From Rhodothermales bacterium (lineage in GTDB: Bacteria; Bacteroidota; Rhodothermia; Rhodothermales; JANQRZ01): 64,000 bases of DNA. The notes under the pieces were generated by a model. The model saw nothing but the letters and a program-made list of their open reading frames with translations. It was not told the DNA's origin and did no database searches. Position 1 is the first letter of the stretch, and each line of letters opens with the position of its first letter. Positions 26,194-33,813 of this stretch are shown here, piece by piece. The position numbers and the translations under genes are program-made. Location of the stretch: the NCBI GenBank assembly GCA_028284265.1, contig JANQRZ010000019.1, positions 186,001-250,000 on the forward strand. Reading direction: 5' to 3'.

Positions 26194-26301
26194 GTCATTG
26201 CGAGGAGCGTAGCGATGTGGCAACCCAGAAGGGATCGGCGAAGCCAATCTCCTGATCTTGCCTTAGCCCTTTGGAGATTGCTTCGCTGCGCTCGCAATGA
26301 C
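26194..26301. repeat. Intergenic palindromic repeat, family A (copy 3)
   Basis: GTCATTGCGAGGAGCGTAGC on the left and GCTGCGCTCGCAATGAC on the right. It ends only 16 bp before the start codon of the following gene, so that gene's leader is largely repeat-derived. Confidence 0.8.
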
Positions 26302-26317
26302 AACTAGCTTTATCGCC

Positions 26318-27163
26318 ATGCGCCTACTCCTTCTCTCTCTGCTCCTCACAACCTCAGCCCTTGCCCAGCCCTCGGACGACACCCGCGCCGAGAACGAGAG
26401 CCAGATCAACGCGGTGCTCGACGAAGTGGTGGCACTGGCCCGTGCGGGCGATGCCGAAGCCCTCGCTCCGCATCTCGCCTGCTTCGGCCCGGACCGCACG
26501 TTCTTCCCGTGCGACCTCGCCGCCGAGCCGGAGCGCGTGACGATGCTAATGAAGCAGACCGTCGACACGTTCGGCGACGACACGCCCTACGTGCCCGATG
26601 CCTACCGGATGGAGCGCGAGGGCAACGAGGAGCTGCACCTGTTTCAGGTCAAGATTCGCAGACCGGCGCAGCCCACGCTGGCATACCTGACCTTCATCGA
26701 GGCCGATGGGCGGTTCCTCTTCGGTGAGATCGCGGGGACGCGGGCGGCGTTCTCCTCCGAGATGGACGCAGGCGACCCGGCGGAGGCGCGCGTGAAGCGG
26801 CGGATGGAGGAGCTACTCCGCCTCGCCGGGGCGGGCCTCTTCGCCGACGCCGCACCCTACATCGGCTGCTACGCCGAGGAGAACGGGAGCTACCACGTCT
26901 GGCCCTGCACCTACGACACCGACGCCGACCGCGCCCGCGTGGACGGATTCCTGAACCGCCTCCAGACGCTCATCCAGACCGCCGGACCGACGGGCTACGG
27001 CTTCGAGCACTACGGCACCGACACCGAATCCGAGGGGACGTGGCATATCCTCGAAGTCGGCTTCCTGAAAGACGGCACGCCCGGCGGTGAGACCGGCACC
27101 GTCTACGCCGCCTTTATGGAAATCGACGGCCAGTTCCGCCTCGGCGACCTTGACTCTGAGTAA
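26318..27163 (+). CDS. Secreted protein with an internally duplicated cysteine-paired domain
   Basis: A 281-residue exported protein with a signal peptide (MRLLLLSLLLTTSALAQ). The mature part is two copies of a ~120-residue unit. Copy 1 (about 25-145) has ALAPHLACFGPDRTFFPCDL and VKIRRPAQPTLAYLTFIEADGRF; copy 2 (about 150-281) has DAAPYIGCYAEENGSYHVWPC and LEVGFLKDGTPGGETGTVY then AFMEIDGQFRLGD. Each copy starts with a helix, carries a Cys-x(10-13)-Cys pair and ends in an IDGQF/EADGRF strand. I do not recognise a named family. The start follows a family A repeat by 16 bp. Confidence 0.78.
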   Translation: MRLLLLSLLLTTSALAQPSDDTRAENESQINAVLDEVVALARAGDAEALAPHLACFGPDRTFFPCDLAAEPERVTMLMKQTVDTFGDDTPYVPDAYRMEREGNEELHLFQVKIRRPAQPTLAYLTFIEADGRFLFGEIAGTRAAFSSEMDAGDPAEARVKRRMEELLRLAGAGLFADAAPYIGCYAEENGSYHVWPCTYDTDADRARVDGFLNRLQTLIQTAGPTGYGFEHYGTDTESEGTWHILEVGFLKDGTPGGETGTVYAAFMEIDGQFRLGDLDSE

Positions 27164-27199
27164 TGCCTTGTATAAACCTTGCTACCCTATCCTGAGCCA

Positions 27200-27727
27200 A
27201 TGGAAGACAATCTCACACTGATCGCCTTCGCCTGTGCACTCGCTACGATCGTTCTTCTCTTCATTGTCATTAGCCAACGAGGCACGATTATTCAACTGAA
27301 GCAATCAATTCAGACTGAAGCTGAGAAACGGCTGGCAAAATGGAAGGAAACGGAGCTTCTCCAACTCCAAGAGCAAGAGCGGAATATGGCAGTCCGTGTT
27401 GCGTACTCTGAACTTCAAGAATGGAAATCTGAGGAAGAGGCCAACATTCGTCAAGACGCCATTACACGCAGTCAAGCCGTCATTTTAGGAAAGGTTACCG
27501 AGCAGGTGATTCCTTTTCATCAAGCATTTCCTTACAATCCAAAAGATGTAAGATTTATTGGTAGTCCTATAGACCTCATCGTATTCGATGGTGCATCAGA
27601 AGGCGATGTAGATCGAATTATTCTACTCGAAGTAAAATCCGGCAACTCGTCTCTCTCGACGCGCCAGCGTCGAATTCGGGATGCTGTCGAAGAGGGACGG
27701 GTTGTGTGGCAAGAGCTACGCCTGTAG
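27200..27727 (+). CDS. Membrane-anchored Holliday-junction-resolvase-like nuclease
   Basis: A 175-residue protein. Residues 5-25 are one transmembrane helix ([21 protein letters not shown]), then a coiled coil to ~85 rich in Lys/Glu/Gln, then a PD-(D/E)xK-like domain: [39 protein letters not shown] (metal Asp) and [24 protein letters not shown] (E-x-K). The pattern matches proteins annotated as Holliday junction resolvase-related or endonuclease-like with an N-terminal membrane anchor. Codon use is much more A+T-rich than in neighbours, suggesting recent acquisition. The ATG at 27200 is preferred over 27179. Confidence 0.8.
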   Translation: MEDNLTLIAFACALATIVLLFIVISQRGTIIQLKQSIQTEAEKRLAKWKETELLQLQEQERNMAVRVAYSELQEWKSEEEANIRQDAITRSQAVILGKVTEQVIPFHQAFPYNPKDVRFIGSPIDLIVFDGASEGDVDRIILLEVKSGNSSLSTRQRRIRDAVEEGRVVWQELRL

Positions 27728-27812
27728 CGATGTCTGACAGGTTCGCCAAGGCTTCGCATCGAAGCCAGAACGAAGTCGGACGACCGGGGTTGGGAGGGCA
27801 ACCCCTTGCCCC

Positions 27813-28511
27813 ATGCCTGATCCCTTCATCCGCTTCGACGATGTCGCCCGCACGTACCAGCGCGGCAGCAGCACAGTCCACGCGCTGCGCGGGGTCGATC
27901 TCGCGCTCCCGCCGCACTCATTCACGGCGGTCGTCGGGCGGAGCGGGTCGGGGAAGTCGACGCTGATGCACCTGCTGGCGGCGATGGAGCGCCCGACACG
28001 GGGGCAGATCACGGTCGGCGAGTGGACGGTGACGGACCTCGACCGGGACGCCCGCGCCCGGTACCGGCGCGAGGTCGTCGGCATGATCTTCCAGCGGTTT
28101 AACCTCGTCGCGTCGATGGACGCGGTCGGCAACGTCGAGCTTCCGCTCGTCCTCGCAGGCGTCGATGCCCGTGAGCGCAGGCAGCGAGCCGAGGCGATGC
28201 TGGAGCAGGTCGGCCTGAGCGACCGGCGGACGCACCGGCCCGATGAACTGAGCGGCGGCGAGCAGCAGCGCGTCGCCATTGCCCGTGCCCTCATCCACGA
28301 CCCGCCCCTCCTCCTCGCCGACGAGCCGACCGGCAACCTCGACAGCCAGACCGCCGCCGAGATCGTCGGCCTCCTCCGACAGATTCACGACGCCGGGCGC
28401 TCCGTGCTCGTCGTGACCCACAACCTCTCCGAGTTCGAGCACGTCGCCGAGCGGGTGGTCCGCCTGAGCGACGGGGCCGTCGTCGAAGATCGTTTGCTCT
28501 ACGCTGCCTGA
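27813..28511 (+). CDS. ABC transporter ATP-binding protein (LolD/MacB type)
   Basis: A 232-residue ATPase. Walker A is GRSGSGKST, the Q-loop lies in [26 protein letters not shown], the signature is [15 protein letters not shown], Walker B is [12 protein letters not shown] and the switch histidine is in VVTHNLSEF. The sequence between Q-loop and signature is characteristic of the MacB/LolD/FtsE group that pairs with FtsX-fold permeases. The partner permease starts 105 bp downstream, separated by a family D repeat. Substrate is unknown; roles in lipoprotein release or efflux of peptides are typical of the group. Confidence 0.95.
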   Translation: MPDPFIRFDDVARTYQRGSSTVHALRGVDLALPPHSFTAVVGRSGSGKSTLMHLLAAMERPTRGQITVGEWTVTDLDRDARARYRREVVGMIFQRFNLVASMDAVGNVELPLVLAGVDARERRQRAEAMLEQVGLSDRRTHRPDELSGGEQQRVAIARALIHDPPLLLADEPTGNLDSQTAAEIVGLLRQIHDAGRSVLVVTHNLSEFEHVAERVVRLSDGAVVEDRLLYAA

Positions 28512-28527
28512 AACGAGGGGCGACACG

Positions 28528-28612
28528 GTATGAGAGGTTGAGCGTGTGAGAGTAGCTTTGACCTGAGCGTTCCGAGACCCTCACCCTCCCAGACACTCTT
28601 ACCCTCACACTC
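28528..28612. repeat. Intergenic inverted repeat, family D (copy 2)
   Basis: TGAGAGGTTGAGCGTGTGAG and, downstream, CTCACCCTCCC...ACCCTCACACTCG form an imperfect inverted repeat that fills the gap between the ABC ATPase and permease genes. Confidence 0.6.
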
Positions 28613-28615
28613 GCT

Positions 28616-29962
28616 GTGCGCTTCGCTGACCTCTTCCGCCTCGCTGGGGGCAACCTACTCCGCAACCGGACGCGCAGCGCGATGACGCTCATCGGCATCG
28701 CGATTGGCGTCGCCGCCCTCTTCGCGCTTCTCTCCTATGGGTCCGGCCTCCAGCGCCTCGCCGAGCAGGAGGTGGCGACGCTCGAACTCTACAACACCTT
28801 CCGCGTCACGAGCACCCCGAACCCTGTCGACTCGTTCGCCGACCTCTCCGTGCGAGCGGTCGAGGCCGACACCACCGAGCCGGTGCCGCTCACCGACAGC
28901 CTGCTCGCCGAGATCGCGGCGCTGCCGGGCGTGCTCGCGGCCTATCCCGAGGTCGCCTTCCCGGTGCGTGTGCAGGCCAATGAGCGCGAGGTCTTCGCCG
29001 GGGCCGAGGCCGTCCCGCTCGCCTTCGGCGCGTTCCCGGCCTACCAGCCGACGGCGGGCGCGTTCTTCGAGACCGAAACCGACTCGTCGCTGCTGATCCC
29101 CCGTTCGATGGCGGAGCGGCTCGGGTTCGAGCCTGCCGAGGCGGCGGTCGGCGAGACGGTGACGGTGCTGACGGCGACGCTCGACTACGCCAAGTTGCAA
29201 CGGGCGTTGTTCTCGTTCGGGATGGGGATGCAGAGCCTGCCGATCCGCGAGCAGCCGCACACGCTCCGCGTCGCGGGCGTGCTCCCAACCGAGGGCCAAG
29301 CGCTCTCCGGGTTCGTCCGCCTCCTCGTCCCCCTCGGTCTCGCCGAGACGATGCAGAAGGTGACGTTCTTCTCGACGCTCGACCTCGTCACGCGCGGCCC
29401 GGCGACCGACGGCTACGCCGCCGCACGGGTGCAAATCGAGAACGAGGATGACTACGCCGCCATCAAGTCGGCGATTGAATCCGAGGGTGTCTACGCGACC
29501 GGCTTCCGCGAGCAGTTCGCCCAACTCGACCGGCTGTTCGCCATCATGAACGGAAGCCTCGCTATCGTCGGGCTAATCGCGCTCCTCGTCGCCACCATCG
29601 GCATCGCCAACACGATGACGATGAACGTCGTCGAGCGGACGCGCGAGATCGGCGTGATGAAGGCGATTGGCGGCGAAGACGGGACCGTGCAGCGCCTGTT
29701 CGTCGCCGAGAGCCTGTTGCTCGGAGTCGTTGGTACGGTCCTCGGCCTCGCCTTCGGCTGGCTCGTGACGGAAGCCCTCAGCGCGGGCGTCATCGCCTAC
29801 CTCGACCGCATCGGGGTTCCGCCGGTCGATCTGTTCTACACGCCATTCCTCGTTGTGGTCGGCATCGGAATCGTCACCCTCATCGTGAGCGTCCTCGCCG
29901 GGTTCATCCCCGCTCGCCGCGCCGCCCGCATCGAACCCATCGAAGCGCTCCGCCACGCCTAG
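28616..29962 (+). CDS. ABC transporter permease, MacB/FtsX type
   Basis: A 448-residue permease starting at a GTG. One transmembrane helix lies near residues 20-42 (MTLIGIAIGVAALFALLSYG), a large MacB-like periplasmic core at ~43-305, then three C-terminal helices (about 310-335 including LAIVGLIALLVATIGIANTM, 360-385 and 410-432) forming the FtsX fold, with NVVERTREIGVMKAIGG as the conserved cytoplasmic loop. It partners with the ATPase upstream. No HlyD/MacA-type adaptor is adjacent. The protein ends IEPIEALRHA, the classic end of this family. Confidence 0.94.
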   Translation: MRFADLFRLAGGNLLRNRTRSAMTLIGIAIGVAALFALLSYGSGLQRLAEQEVATLELYNTFRVTSTPNPVDSFADLSVRAVEADTTEPVPLTDSLLAEIAALPGVLAAYPEVAFPVRVQANEREVFAGAEAVPLAFGAFPAYQPTAGAFFETETDSSLLIPRSMAERLGFEPAEAAVGETVTVLTATLDYAKLQRALFSFGMGMQSLPIREQPHTLRVAGVLPTEGQALSGFVRLLVPLGLAETMQKVTFFSTLDLVTRGPATDGYAAARVQIENEDDYAAIKSAIESEGVYATGFREQFAQLDRLFAIMNGSLAIVGLIALLVATIGIANTMTMNVVERTREIGVMKAIGGEDGTVQRLFVAESLLLGVVGTVLGLAFGWLVTEALSAGVIAYLDRIGVPPVDLFYTPFLVVVGIGIVTLIVSVLAGFIPARRAARIEPIEALRHA

Positions 29963-29988
29963 AACCTAGCCAGATAAAACCGAAGCCA

Positions 29989-30112
29989 TCTCGACCGAGC
30001 GCAGCGAGTGGAGAGATCTCTTCGGGCACACCTGCAGCAATCCAGCAGCGGTTTCCCCGGAGAGATGGGCTACGCCGAGCCTGCGGGTTCCTCGACTACG
30101 CTCGGAATGACA
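29989..30112. repeat. Intergenic palindromic repeat, family B (copy 1)
   Basis: TCTCGACCGAGCGCAGCGAG on the left and CCTCGACTACGCTCGGAATG then ACA on the right are near reverse complements. Copies lie at 46117-46232 and, more divergent, 50412-50499. Confidence 0.75.
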
Positions 30113-30123
30113 AGAAGAACCGC

Positions 30124-30666
30124 TCAGGCTTCTTGCGCCTCGGATGCGTGCTCCTTCCCGTTGCGCTTGGCGAGGGCTACGTCAAGGCTGTTCTGGAGGG
30201 TCGGGTACGCCACATCGAACATCGACTGTACGCGCTCGGGGTCGCGGACGCCGAGACCTTGAGCGCGGCTCCGGCACGCTCGCCATGTCGCCTTGCGAAG
30301 GCCCCACCGCTCGACCGAATACGAAGTCACAGAACGCCCCTCACCGTTGACCCAGTTGGCTTCGATGTAGGGCGTGCCGCTCTTGAACGCGAGGCGGACA
30401 CCCGCCACGCCGGACGTACTCCGCTTCTGCGCCCGACGCTCGGTCGGTCCGCTCGGTGCAGGCCGCTCGGCGAGGAGCTTGTCGCGGTGCTCGATGGCGA
30501 GTTGTAGCGCTGTCTCCCGACCGCCATACTTCCGGTCGGCGAAAAACTTGGTCTTGCGCTGGCCGTTGTGGCTCACACGCACCTGCCAGCCGTGCGTGGA
30601 GCTTCGGCGCGCACCGTCCTCCGACGGCTCGATGTCGATGCGGACAACGTGATGATGGTTGGACAT
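30124..30666 (-). CDS. AP2-domain-like DNA-binding protein
   Basis: A 180-residue protein with two AP2-like units. The first (~25-68) reads GWQVRVSHNGQRKTKFFADR then KYGGRETALQLAIEHRDKLL; the second (~85-135) reads TSGVAGVRLAFKSGTPYIEA then NWVNGEGRSVTSYSVERWGL and RKATWRACRSRAQ. AP2/ERF domains are three-strand-plus-helix DNA-binding folds; in bacteria they are usually joined to HNH homing endonucleases or integrases. No HNH motif is present here, so this is a stand-alone AP2 protein. A ~45-residue C-terminal tail is charged. It lies next to crtI with no evident link. Confidence 0.65.
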   Translation of the reverse strand: MSNHHHVVRIDIEPSEDGARRSSTHGWQVRVSHNGQRKTKFFADRKYGGRETALQLAIEHRDKLLAERPAPSGPTERRAQKRSTSGVAGVRLAFKSGTPYIEANWVNGEGRSVTSYSVERWGLRKATWRACRSRAQGLGVRDPERVQSMFDVAYPTLQNSLDVALAKRNGKEHASEAQEA

Positions 30667-30722
30667 AACAAAAGGGTGAGGCTTGCCGGTGTAATACCCG
30701 TCAGCCCGCGTTGGTACCTATC

Positions 30723-32333
30723 TCATGCGCGCTGAAGCGGACGATCCGCGGCCAGCACCGCCGGATCGGGCACGACCGTGTCGAGCACACGGGCGGACGA
30801 GAGCACACCGGGCATCCCCGCGCCGGGGTGCGTCCCCGCGCCGACGAGGTACAGGCCCTCCACGTCCTCGCTCTTGTTGTGCGGGCGGAAATACGCGCTC
30901 TGCGTTAGCACCGGCTCAAACGAAAACGCTGCGCCTTTGACCGAGAGGTAGTCGTCGAGGAATCCTTGCGGGTCGAGCGTGCGGGAGACGGTGAGGTGCT
31001 CGCCAAGGCCGGGTAGCACCGTCGCGGCGAGGGCGTCTTCGATGGCCTGGCGGTAGCGCTCGGCGTGGACCGTCCAGTCGGTACCGCTGTCGAGGTGCGG
31101 GACCGGCGAGAGGACGTAGAAGGCATCGTGGCCTGCCGGTGCCATCGACGGATCGGTCGCCGTCGGGCGATGGAGGTAGAGCGAGAAGTCGTCGGCGAGG
31201 TGGTGGTGGTGGAAGATGTCGTCGAGCAGTTCGCGGTAGCGTGGGCCGAGGAGGATCGTGTGGTGCGCGATGTCTTCGTATTGGCGGTCGGTCCCGAAGT
31301 ACCAGACGAAGAGGCTCATCGAGAGTTTGGCCCGGTCGAGCTTGGCATCGGTCCATGTCGGGCGATGGTGCGGCGCGATGAGGTGCCGGTAGGTCCACGC
31401 CGCATCCGCGTTCGAGACGACAAGGTCGGCGGCGAGGTGCTCGCCTGAGGCCAAGCGGACGCCGGTCGCCTTCCCCTCTTCGACCGTGATCTCCTCGACG
31501 GTCTCGCCGAATCGGAACTGCCCGCCGAGGGCTGAAGCGAGGTTGGCGATGCCACGGACGAGCGCGCCAGTCCCGCCCATCGCGTACCACACGCCCCATT
31601 TCCGTTCGAGGAAGGCGATGAGCGTGTAGATGCTCGTCGTCGAGAACGGGTTGCCGCCGACGAGGAGCGGGTGGAAGCTGAAGACCTGCCGCAATCGAGG
31701 GTCTTTGATGTATTTCGAGACGAGGCCGTAGACCGTGCGGTGGCTCTCCAGCGCCGCCATCGCCGGAACGATCCGCGCCATGTCGCTCTTGCGCGAGAAC
31801 GGGACGTGCCCCAGTTCCTCGAAGCCTACATCGTAGATCGCCTCGCTCTTTTTGAGGAAGCGCTCGTACCCTGCCACGTCGTCCGGGTTGAACCGGGCGA
31901 TCTCGCGACGCATCGCCGCCGCATCACCGGTGTAGTCGAACACGTCGCCGTCGTCGAAGCGGATGCGGTAGAACGGCGAGATCGGGACGAGGTCTACGTC
32001 GTGGGCCATGTGCCGACCGGCCAGCTTCCACAACTCGTCGAACAGGAACGGCGCCGTGATGAGCGTCGGCCCGGCGTCGAAGGTGTAGCCATCCTCCTCG
32101 AAGACGCGGGCGCGTCCGCCGGGCTGGTCGAGCCGGTCCACAACTGTGACGCGGTAGCCGCGCACGAGCAGCCGTACCGCCGCTGCGAGGCCGCCGAAGC
32201 CCGCGCCAACCACCGCGACGTGCGGCGCGTCGGGGCGTACCGGAGCGGGCGCAGTGTGCATGTTTAACCGGGCGTCGGAGCGCCGGGCGAGGCGGGCGAG
32301 GCGGGCGAGGAGACTCATAACATTTGCTTTCAT
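30723..32333 (-). CDS. crtI: Phytoene desaturase (CrtI family)
   Basis: Introduces double bonds into phytoene for carotenoid synthesis. It has 536 residues with a ~35-residue N-terminal extension, then the FAD-binding VAVVGAGFGGLAAAVRL and DRLDQPGGRARVFEEDGYTF region. GPTLITAPFLF and GGNPFSTTSIYTLIAFLER are CrtI-type segments, and GLYLVGAGTHPGAGMPGVL is the C-terminal FAD motif. CrtI and related desaturases or isomerases share this layout, so the exact step is inferred. crtB is not adjacent. A short tandem repeat (GGCGAGGCGG units near 32286) encodes LARLARLARR in the extension. Confidence 0.92.
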   Translation of the reverse strand: MKANVMSLLARLARLARRSDARLNMHTAPAPVRPDAPHVAVVGAGFGGLAAAVRLLVRGYRVTVVDRLDQPGGRARVFEEDGYTFDAGPTLITAPFLFDELWKLAGRHMAHDVDLVPISPFYRIRFDDGDVFDYTGDAAAMRREIARFNPDDVAGYERFLKKSEAIYDVGFEELGHVPFSRKSDMARIVPAMAALESHRTVYGLVSKYIKDPRLRQVFSFHPLLVGGNPFSTTSIYTLIAFLERKWGVWYAMGGTGALVRGIANLASALGGQFRFGETVEEITVEEGKATGVRLASGEHLAADLVVSNADAAWTYRHLIAPHHRPTWTDAKLDRAKLSMSLFVWYFGTDRQYEDIAHHTILLGPRYRELLDDIFHHHHLADDFSLYLHRPTATDPSMAPAGHDAFYVLSPVPHLDSGTDWTVHAERYRQAIEDALAATVLPGLGEHLTVSRTLDPQGFLDDYLSVKGAAFSFEPVLTQSAYFRPHNKSEDVEGLYLVGAGTHPGAGMPGVLSSARVLDTVVPDPAVLAADRPLQRA

Positions 32334-32435
32334 TCTTTAGTGAAAGTTACGAAAGCTTTGGCACAGCGCGTAACACCGCGTTTCAACTTTCTGTTTAGAA
32401 CGCCCCCGTATCCGACGCCTAAGCCGGGGTCTGTT

Positions 32436-32612
32436 GGCGGAGTTCGTTGAGGAAATCGCCGCCGAACTTGGCGAGAACGAGGGCAACGGTGGCTTCAGCA
32501 ACGGTGCTGGCGGCGGGGACGCTCGTGACATCGCTCCGCTCGTAGCGCGTCGGCTGCGCCTCACCGGTGGCGATGTCCACCGAGCCGAGCGGACGGATTA
32601 GCGTCGGGATCG
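32436..32612 (-). pseudogene. Truncated copy of the 3' end of aroC
   Basis: Encodes PTLIRPLGSVDIATGEAQPT, then the rest of the AroC C-terminus to a stop, without the first ~330 residues. Bases 32504-32612 match 33917-34025 of the intact gene at 106 of 109 positions by my own alignment. Left of that, identity falls and a ~15-base deletion removes residues equivalent to NAVLS. It cannot make a functional enzyme. It lies immediately 3' of the TetR gene and in the same orientation as the intact aroC 1.4 kb away. Confidence 0.85.
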
Positions 32613-32619
32613 AAGTCGA

Positions 32620-32640
32620 AGCGCTACGCCCCGTAGCGCT
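32620..32640 (-). terminator. 9-bp perfect hairpin at the 3' end of the TetR gene
   Basis: AGCGCTACG and CGTAGCGCT around a CCC loop overlap the TetR stop codon, exactly at the junction with the aroC fragment. There is no T-tract, so it may be a junction scar rather than a terminator. Confidence 0.4.
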
Positions 32641-33262
32641 TGGGCACATGAAGCATATCCAGCATCCTCGTCAGTACCTCATAGGTTCCCCAAACCTGAC
32701 CAGTTGGTGCTTCCGCACGCACACTGGCTGCCACACCGAGTAGTGCCGTCGTCAGGAAACTCGCCAACTCATCCAGATCAACCGTATCGGTGATTTCCCG
32801 AAACTGCTGAGCATTGCCGAGCGCATGCCGGAACGCCCGAGTAATCCGCTCCAAATACGCTTCAACGTAGCGTCCACTACTAGGGTCTAGTGCTCCCCGC
32901 TCCACGGCCGTGTTACACAACAAACAGCCGAGACCGCGAAAGCGTCCCTCGTTTGCCAATGCGTAGCCATGAAAGGCATTCTGAATCTCGTCAATGCTTG
33001 CGTCTGGTGCCTCAAGCGGAGCGAGCACCCGCGTGAGGTGATTGCGGTTGTAATGCTCCAATGCAGCCTCGAAAAGCTGCTGTTTCGAGCCGAACTCGGC
33101 ATACATAGTCTTCCGGTTCACACCCAAAACGGCCACGAGTTCTGCGGTGCTTGTTCCGTTGTAGCCTTGGCGACGGAACAACTCAATTGCTCGGTTGAGC
33201 AGTTCGGTCCGGTCGTACTGTTTTGTTCTACTAATGAGATTCTCCGGTTTACCTCTTGACAC
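32624..33262 (-). CDS. TetR/AcrR family transcriptional regulator
   Basis: A 212-residue repressor. The N-terminal helix-turn-helix is clear: LLNRAIELFRRQGYNGTSTA, then ELVAVLGVNRKTMYAEFGSK. The C-terminal ligand domain contains GCLLCNTAVERGALDP, typical of the TetR_C subgroup with a conserved cysteine pair (LLCN). The start is the GTG at 33262, which lies inside a 38-bp palindrome, so the protein probably represses itself and the divergent monooxygenase gene. Composition is lower in G+C than the surroundings. The gene ends at the truncated aroC copy. Confidence 0.93.
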   Translation of the reverse strand: MSRGKPENLISRTKQYDRTELLNRAIELFRRQGYNGTSTAELVAVLGVNRKTMYAEFGSKQQLFEAALEHYNRNHLTRVLAPLEAPDASIDEIQNAFHGYALANEGRFRGLGCLLCNTAVERGALDPSSGRYVEAYLERITRAFRHALGNAQQFREITDTVDLDELASFLTTALLGVAASVRAEAPTGQVWGTYEVLTRMLDMLHVPKRYGA

Positions 33263-33308
33263 AAGGTAACTGATCAGTTACCTTGTGTCAAGTAACCGAT
33301 TGGTTACT
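33255..33308. promoter_or_regulatory. TetR operator region: 38-bp perfect palindrome plus a second inverted repeat
   Basis: Bases 33255-33292 are a perfect palindrome, each arm reading CTTGACACAAGGTAACTGA. Overlapping its end, 33291-33308 reads AGTAACC-GATT-GGTTACT, another inverted repeat with related half-sites (GTAAC...GTTAC). The first covers the TetR start codon. The second overlaps a possible promoter for the monooxygenase: TTG at about 33284, then a 19-base spacer and TACTTTCA. Two operators between divergent genes is the usual TetR arrangement. Confidence 0.75.
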
Positions 33309-33351
33309 TTCATAAACTGCCCTAGGGGCATCACTTAAATGGAGTCACGAC

Positions 33352-33723
33352 ATGCATGATCAACAACACATCACCGTCGTCTACAAATGGACTGCAAACC
33401 CTGGTAAACTGGATGAACTCGCCTCGATTTACGCCGAGGTCACGGAAGCAATGGAGCAGAATGAGCCAGGGGCCGAGGCCGTTCACTGTTACGTCTCCGA
33501 ACAAGAGGGTGCGCTCTATGTCCGGGACGAGTTCAAAGATGCCGAAGCACTCGGATTTCACCTCCAGACGACAGCGCAAGGGCATTTCCCGCGCCTACTC
33601 TCGATCGCTGTCCCTGGACCGTTCTTCTTCTTTGGAGAGGTACCCCAAGAACTGAAGACTGCTACCGAGCAGATGCAACTGGGAGCCGAGTTTGGCTTGC
33701 ACACCTCTGGATTCGACCGCTAA
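33352..33723 (+). CDS. Antibiotic biosynthesis monooxygenase (ABM) domain protein
   Basis: A 123-residue dimeric ferredoxin-like-fold protein: HITVVYKWTANPGKLDELAS (first strand and helix), then GAEAVHCYVSEQEGALYVRDEF and FHLQTTAQGHFPRLLSIAVPG. ABM-fold proteins include quinol and small-aromatic monooxygenases and haem-degrading enzymes. Divergence from a TetR gene suggests an inducible detoxification function; substrate is unknown. Codon use is lower in G+C than neighbours. It is followed by a bidirectional hairpin terminator. Confidence 0.85.
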   Translation: MHDQQHITVVYKWTANPGKLDELASIYAEVTEAMEQNEPGAEAVHCYVSEQEGALYVRDEFKDAEALGFHLQTTAQGHFPRLLSIAVPGPFFFFGEVPQELKTATEQMQLGAEFGLHTSGFDR

Positions 33724-33771
33724 CTGTTGCCACCTTGCTTGTCGGGTTTCGACGAAAAGGCTGAGCAGTGC

Positions 33772-33809
33772 CTCTTTGCTAGGTGCCCTTTGTGACACCT
33801 AGCAAAGAG
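33772..33809. terminator. Bidirectional intrinsic terminator between the ABM gene and aroC
   Basis: CTCTTTGCTAGGTG (33772-33785) and CACCTAGCAAAGAG (33796-33809) form a perfect 14-bp stem around a 10-base loop, between two convergent genes. The A/T-containing outer ends give short A and T runs on both strands. Confidence 0.7.
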
Positions 33810-33813
33810 TGTC

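Larger units (their letters stand above)
25977..26317. other. 341-bp gap between divergent metH and a secreted-protein gene
   Basis: Contains two palindromic repeats of different families back to back (26077-26147 and 26194-26301). The stretch next to metH (25977-26076) holds a TAGGTTTG box on the plus strand at 26017 but no clear -33 element. I see no riboswitch fold. Confidence 0.5.

Noticed and set aside
25977-26317. Cobalamin or SAM riboswitch upstream of metH
   Set aside because: No B12-box-like sequence or expected stem pattern was seen; the gap is mostly two palindromic repeats.
33352-33723. The ABM protein as part of a named antibiotic biosynthesis pathway
   Set aside because: ABM-fold proteins are common detoxification or respiratory-side enzymes, and no biosynthetic genes surround it.
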